Below, one piece after another: positions 58,668 through 61,634 of a stretch of 61,634 nt of DNA. The stretch's first letter is position 1, and each line of letters opens with the position of its first letter. Both the position numbers and the translations under genes were made by a program. The stretch spans positions 1 to 61,634 of the forward strand of contig CAJTWX010000001.1 of the NCBI GenBank assembly GCA_910580155.1. Reading direction: 5' to 3'. This DNA is from an uncultured Alphaproteobacteria bacterium (GTDB lineage Bacteria > Pseudomonadota > Alphaproteobacteria > RF32 > CAG-239). Below the pieces are notes generated by a model that was not told the DNA's origin, did not search any database, and was given only the letters and a program-made list of their open reading frames with translations.

Positions 58668-60068
58668 CTATCTCTCCCGTAAACTCTCGTCCATATATTT
58701 CATCACTGGCGAGAGGAGGTATTCAATCACACGGCGTTTGCCGGTTTTGATTTCGGCGGTGATGCTCATTCCCGGTTTGAGTTGAACAAGCCGCCCGTCG
58801 GCTTTAATTTTATTGTTATGAAGCGTCAGTCTTGCGTCATATATCAGCCCCAGTTTTTCATCTTGGATGGCATCGCCGGATATATGGCGGACTTCGCCTT
58901 TAATTGTTCCATATTTAGTAAAAGGAAAACTGTCTATTTTAATTTCAACCTCTTGCTCTGCGCGCACAAAACCAATGTCTTTGTTCAAAATCTTGACATC
59001 AGCCTCAAGCATATAGTCTTCAGGAACGATATTCATAATCGGCTTTGCCCCCTCAACCACACCGCCTTTGGTGTGATATACCAATTGCTGCACATATCCC
59101 GAAAGAGGCGCTTTGACTATCGTCCGTTTCAGAGCTTCCTCGTATTTTATGAGCTCCTGCTGGTAAGAAGCAAGCTGCTCTCTGTTTTGAGTTAATTCAG
59201 TCATAACATTTTTATCATACTCAGCCAGATATTGCCGAAGTTCTTTCTTCAAGAACTCAATATTTTCCTCGGTCTGCGCCATTTTCTTTGTCTGCACGTT
59301 ACGCTGTTCCTGTAAGTTGATAAGCTCTTCTTCCTGTTCCAAAAAGGTCAGCCGCGCCAAAAGGTTTTTCTCCACCAACACACGCTTTTTCTCAATACGC
59401 TCCTCAACACTCGGGAGCAAACGCTCAATTCGTGTAAGATCCGCACCAATCGTTTCTTTTTCTTTAAGTGCCATCGCAATCTGCCCGTTCAGAACTTCAA
59501 TTTTGGCGGCTTTTTCGGTCATCTGACTTTTAAGCAAACCGCTGTGCATTTTAACCAAATATTCATCTATATTTTCATCATACGCAAAATTTTCTTCGGG
59601 ATTATCCGTCAGCAGTGCCTGCAAGCGCGCAACGGCAATTTCAAGCGCTTTCATCTCGTTTTTGATACGGTTGATGTTTGCCGTCACTTCCGTTTGGTTA
59701 AATTTAATCAGCTCTTGCCCTTCTTTAACATATTGCCCCTCAACAACATAAATTTCTTCAATCTCGCTGTCAGTTAGTGTCTGGATGGTTTTAATGTTTG
59801 CCGCGGGCATCAGTTTGCCAACAGCTGTGGCGATAATATCAATTTTGCCGAAAACAGCCCATAAAAGCGCGATGACAAACACCGACATAATAACGTATGA
59901 GAGCAGTCTCGCCGCGTGCGAGGGCGGCGTTTCGGTAACTTCCAGTACCGCCGGTAAAAACTCTTTTTCGTGTTCGTTCATCCCTTTAAGAGGGCTGTCT
60001 GCTTGTGCTTTTTCCTGCAGGAGTGCCAGTTTGGCAATCTCAATATATTTCTTTAATAACTCTTGCAT
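58668..60068 (-). CDS. HlyD-type membrane fusion protein, type I secretion
   Basis: 466 residues. One membrane helix (about residues 49-70) then a coiled coil of about 200 residues and a barrel-type ending (SGYVQQLVYHTKGG, YMLEADVKILNKDIGFV, GRLVQLKPGMSITAEIKTG). It links the ABC exporter to an outer-membrane pore. Start 60068 is preferred because GGAG lies seven bases upstream, within the end of the ABC gene; the frame to 60134 lacks one. It follows the exporter with overlapping control. Confidence 0.92.
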   Translation of the reverse strand: MQELLKKYIEIAKLALLQEKAQADSPLKGMNEHEKEFLPAVLEVTETPPSHAARLLSYVIMSVFVIALLWAVFGKIDIIATAVGKLMPAANIKTIQTLTDSEIEEIYVVEGQYVKEGQELIKFNQTEVTANINRIKNEMKALEIAVARLQALLTDNPEENFAYDENIDEYLVKMHSGLLKSQMTEKAAKIEVLNGQIAMALKEKETIGADLTRIERLLPSVEERIEKKRVLVEKNLLARLTFLEQEEELINLQEQRNVQTKKMAQTEENIEFLKKELRQYLAEYDKNVMTELTQNREQLASYQQELIKYEEALKRTIVKAPLSGYVQQLVYHTKGGVVEGAKPIMNIVPEDYMLEADVKILNKDIGFVRAEQEVEIKIDSFPFTKYGTIKGEVRHISGDAIQDEKLGLIYDARLTLHNNKIKADGRLVQLKPGMSITAEIKTGKRRVIEYLLSPVMKYMDESLRER

Positions 60069-60072
60069 ATAT

Positions 60073-61634
60073 TTACTCCGCCGCCAGTTCATCAGGAACA
60101 ATCGGCGCAGTCTGACTGTTCCACAGATATGCATAACGCCCGCCGCGTTTCAAAAGCTCCTCGTGCGTTCCTGTTTCGGTAATTTCGCCTTTTTCTATGG
60201 TGATAATCTGGTCGCATTCCCGCACGGTTGACAGCCGATGCGCAATCATAAACACCGTCCGCCCCTTACAGATTGATGCCATATTTTGCTGAATAATCCG
60301 TTCGGATTCATAGTCAAGCGCCGAAGTAGCCTCATCAAAAATTAAAATCCGCGGATTGTTGACGAGTGCCCGCGCAATAGCGATACGCTGACGTTGACCG
60401 CCTGAAAGAGATGCCCCGCGCTCTTCAATAACGGTATCATAGCCATCTGGCAGATCGGTAATAAACTCGTGTGCGCCCGCAAGTTTTGCCGCCGCGATAA
60501 CTTTTTCGAGTGATATAGCAGGATTGGTCAGTGCAATGTTTTCCCGAACAGACTTGTTAAACAGATAGTTTTCTTGCAAAACAACGCCGATTTGTCGCCT
60601 AAGCCAAGCAATATCAACCGTTGAGATATCAATGCCATCAATCAAAACTTTCCCACTCTCTGGGATATATAAACGCTGAATAAGCTTCGTCACCGTAGAT
60701 TTGCCCGAACCGCTTGGCCCGACAAAACCGATTTTCTGCCCCGCTTTAATGTCAAAGCTCATTTTTTTCAAAATCTCGGGTCCGTCTGTCGCATAGCGAA
60801 ACGAGATGTTTTGAAATGTTACATCACCGCGAATGGCAGGCAATGCGCCTTTAGATAGTTGGGTGGTGTTTTCAGGCGGATTGTTCAAAATATCCGCAAG
60901 CTTGTCCATAGAAATTTTGGTCTGCTGAAAGTTCTGCCACAACTGTGCTAGGCGTAACACAGGCTGAGAAACGCGGCTTGCAAGCATATTAAACGCAATC
61001 AATTGCCCAACCGAAAGCTCGCCTTTCATCACCAACGTTGCGCCAATCCATAGCGTCAGCACCATCGTCACTTTTTGCACGAACTGTACTAACTGGCTCG
61101 CGATGTTATTGATATGCGAGGCACGAAACGTTGACCCGACGTAGGCTGCAAGCTGTTGTTCCCACCGACGCTGCATCTGTGGCTCTACTGCCAGAGATTT
61201 AACTGTTTCAACGCCCGAAACAGCTTCCACCAAAAAGCATTGGTTTTCCGCGCCTTTTTTAAACCGCTCGTCTATCCTTGCCCGCAAAATCGGTGTAAAA
61301 AACAGCGACAGCAACACATAAATCGGCAAAGATGCCAGCACAATCAGCGTTAAGGCCTTGGAATATAAAAACATCACGATAAAAAAGATGACAGTAAAGA
61401 AAAAATCAATTATCAACGTCAGCGTTGAGCCAGTCAAAAAGTTTCGGATATTTTCCAGCTCGTGCACCCTTGCGACAGTATCCCCCACGCGGCGTACGCT
61501 GAAATAAGACAGTGGCAGGCGGATGAGATGCTTAAACAAACTTGCGCCCAACTCCACATCAACCCTTGTGGTCGTGTGGGAAAACGTATAGGTGCGGATA
61601 CCGCCCAAAACCGTTTCAAACAGGGATATGGAAA
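60073..61634 (-). CDS. Type I secretion ABC exporter (HlyB-like), cut by right edge
   Basis: The frame is open to the window edge, so the start lies outside. Visible part: at least three membrane helices of an ABC exporter, then the ATPase domain with Walker A GPSGSGKST, signature LSGGQRQR, Walker B ILIFDEAT and H-loop AHRLS. The segment GGIRTYTFSHTTTRVDVELG and RVGDTVARVHELENIRNFLTGS are characteristic of HlyB-type secretion ATPases. It exports a protein with a C-terminal signal. No substrate gene is visible in this window. Confidence 0.93.
   Translation of the reverse strand, partial: SISLFETVLGGIRTYTFSHTTTRVDVELGASLFKHLIRLPLSYFSVRRVGDTVARVHELENIRNFLTGSTLTLIIDFFFTVIFFIVMFLYSKALTLIVLASLPIYVLLSLFFTPILRARIDERFKKGAENQCFLVEAVSGVETVKSLAVEPQMQRRWEQQLAAYVGSTFRASHINNIASQLVQFVQKVTMVLTLWIGATLVMKGELSVGQLIAFNMLASRVSQPVLRLAQLWQNFQQTKISMDKLADILNNPPENTTQLSKGALPAIRGDVTFQNISFRYATDGPEILKKMSFDIKAGQKIGFVGPSGSGKSTVTKLIQRLYIPESGKVLIDGIDISTVDIAWLRRQIGVVLQENYLFNKSVRENIALTNPAISLEKVIAAAKLAGAHEFITDLPDGYDTVIEERGASLSGGQRQRIAIARALVNNPRILIFDEATSALDYESERIIQQNMASICKGRTVFMIAHRLSTVRECDQIITIEKGEITETGTHEELLKRGGRYAYLWNSQTAPIVPDELAAE

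Noticed and set aside
1..61634. tRNA, rRNA or other structured RNA genes
   Set aside because: No cloverleaf, CCA end or rRNA-like segment was seen in the intergenic regions; a covariance-model scan would be needed to exclude small RNAs.

Overview
The window looks like chromosomal DNA of an anaerobic or microaerobic alphaproteobacterium, probably one of the uncultured host-associated lineages. This is inferred from gene content, not from a marker gene. The clearest alphaproteobacterial sign is the direct-repeat SOS operator GTTC-N7-GTTC in front of lexA and of a umuC-type polymerase gene. The anaerobic signs are hydG, a rubrerythrin with an N-terminal rubredoxin, a flavoprotein-rubredoxin and acetate kinase. 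The code is standard: TGG encodes Trp, and TAA and TGA both serve as stops. Many genes have readable sigma70-type promoters (TTGACA or TTGCCA, 16-17 bp, TATAAT-like). No rRNA, tRNA or CRISPR array was seen.

Layout. 1-8700: a leucine-rich-repeat-like gene cut by the left edge, an M16 peptidase, elbB, a large unknown protein with an HExxH motif, hydG, two unknown proteins and a thioredoxin-fold lipoprotein. 8700-16500: rubrerythrin, a membrane-anchored CgeB-like pair, an esterase, the SOS-regulated lexA-mtnN operon, a histone H1-like/DUF805 fusion, a phosphatase and an RsmB-like methyltransferase. 16600-26500: ackA with a zeta-toxin-like kinase, an EF-hand protein, umuC, unknown proteins, a dut gene broken by an in-frame TGA, trkH and a GT-C glycosyltransferase. 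26600-32800: a three-gene unit (zincin-VWA protein, large AAA+ ATPase, small acidic protein) followed by an 82-bp tandem repeat. 32800-38500: psd in an overlapping operon with a ParB-fold-like protein and a GT2 enzyme, then two more glycosyltransferases on the other strand. 38500-45300: a MORN lipoprotein, small secreted proteins, a flavoprotein-rubredoxin, a 944-residue PcfJ-like/leucine-rich protein and a periplasmic nitroreductase. 45300-57300: the pbpC/alpha-2-macroglobulin pair, a Rossmann protein, a HAD phosphatase overlapping a P-loop kinase, and a hydrolase. 57300-58640: a graveyard of gene remnants (BRO-type antirepressor, a membrane protein start, a frameshifted AAA ATPase). 58668-end: type I secretion genes (membrane fusion protein and ABC exporter, cut by the right edge).

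How the parts work together. SOS control joins lexA, mtnN and umuC. The envelope genes (psd, five glycosyltransferase-type enzymes, pbpC/A2M, lipoproteins) form a cell-surface theme. The zincin-VWA/AAA+ unit, the HExxH protein and the PcfJ-like/leucine-rich proteins are the least explained parts and the best candidates for undescribed systems. A dispersed hairpin repeat (GTCATTGCGAGG...GGCAATCTC) lies in several intergenic regions, sometimes fused to a second short hairpin.
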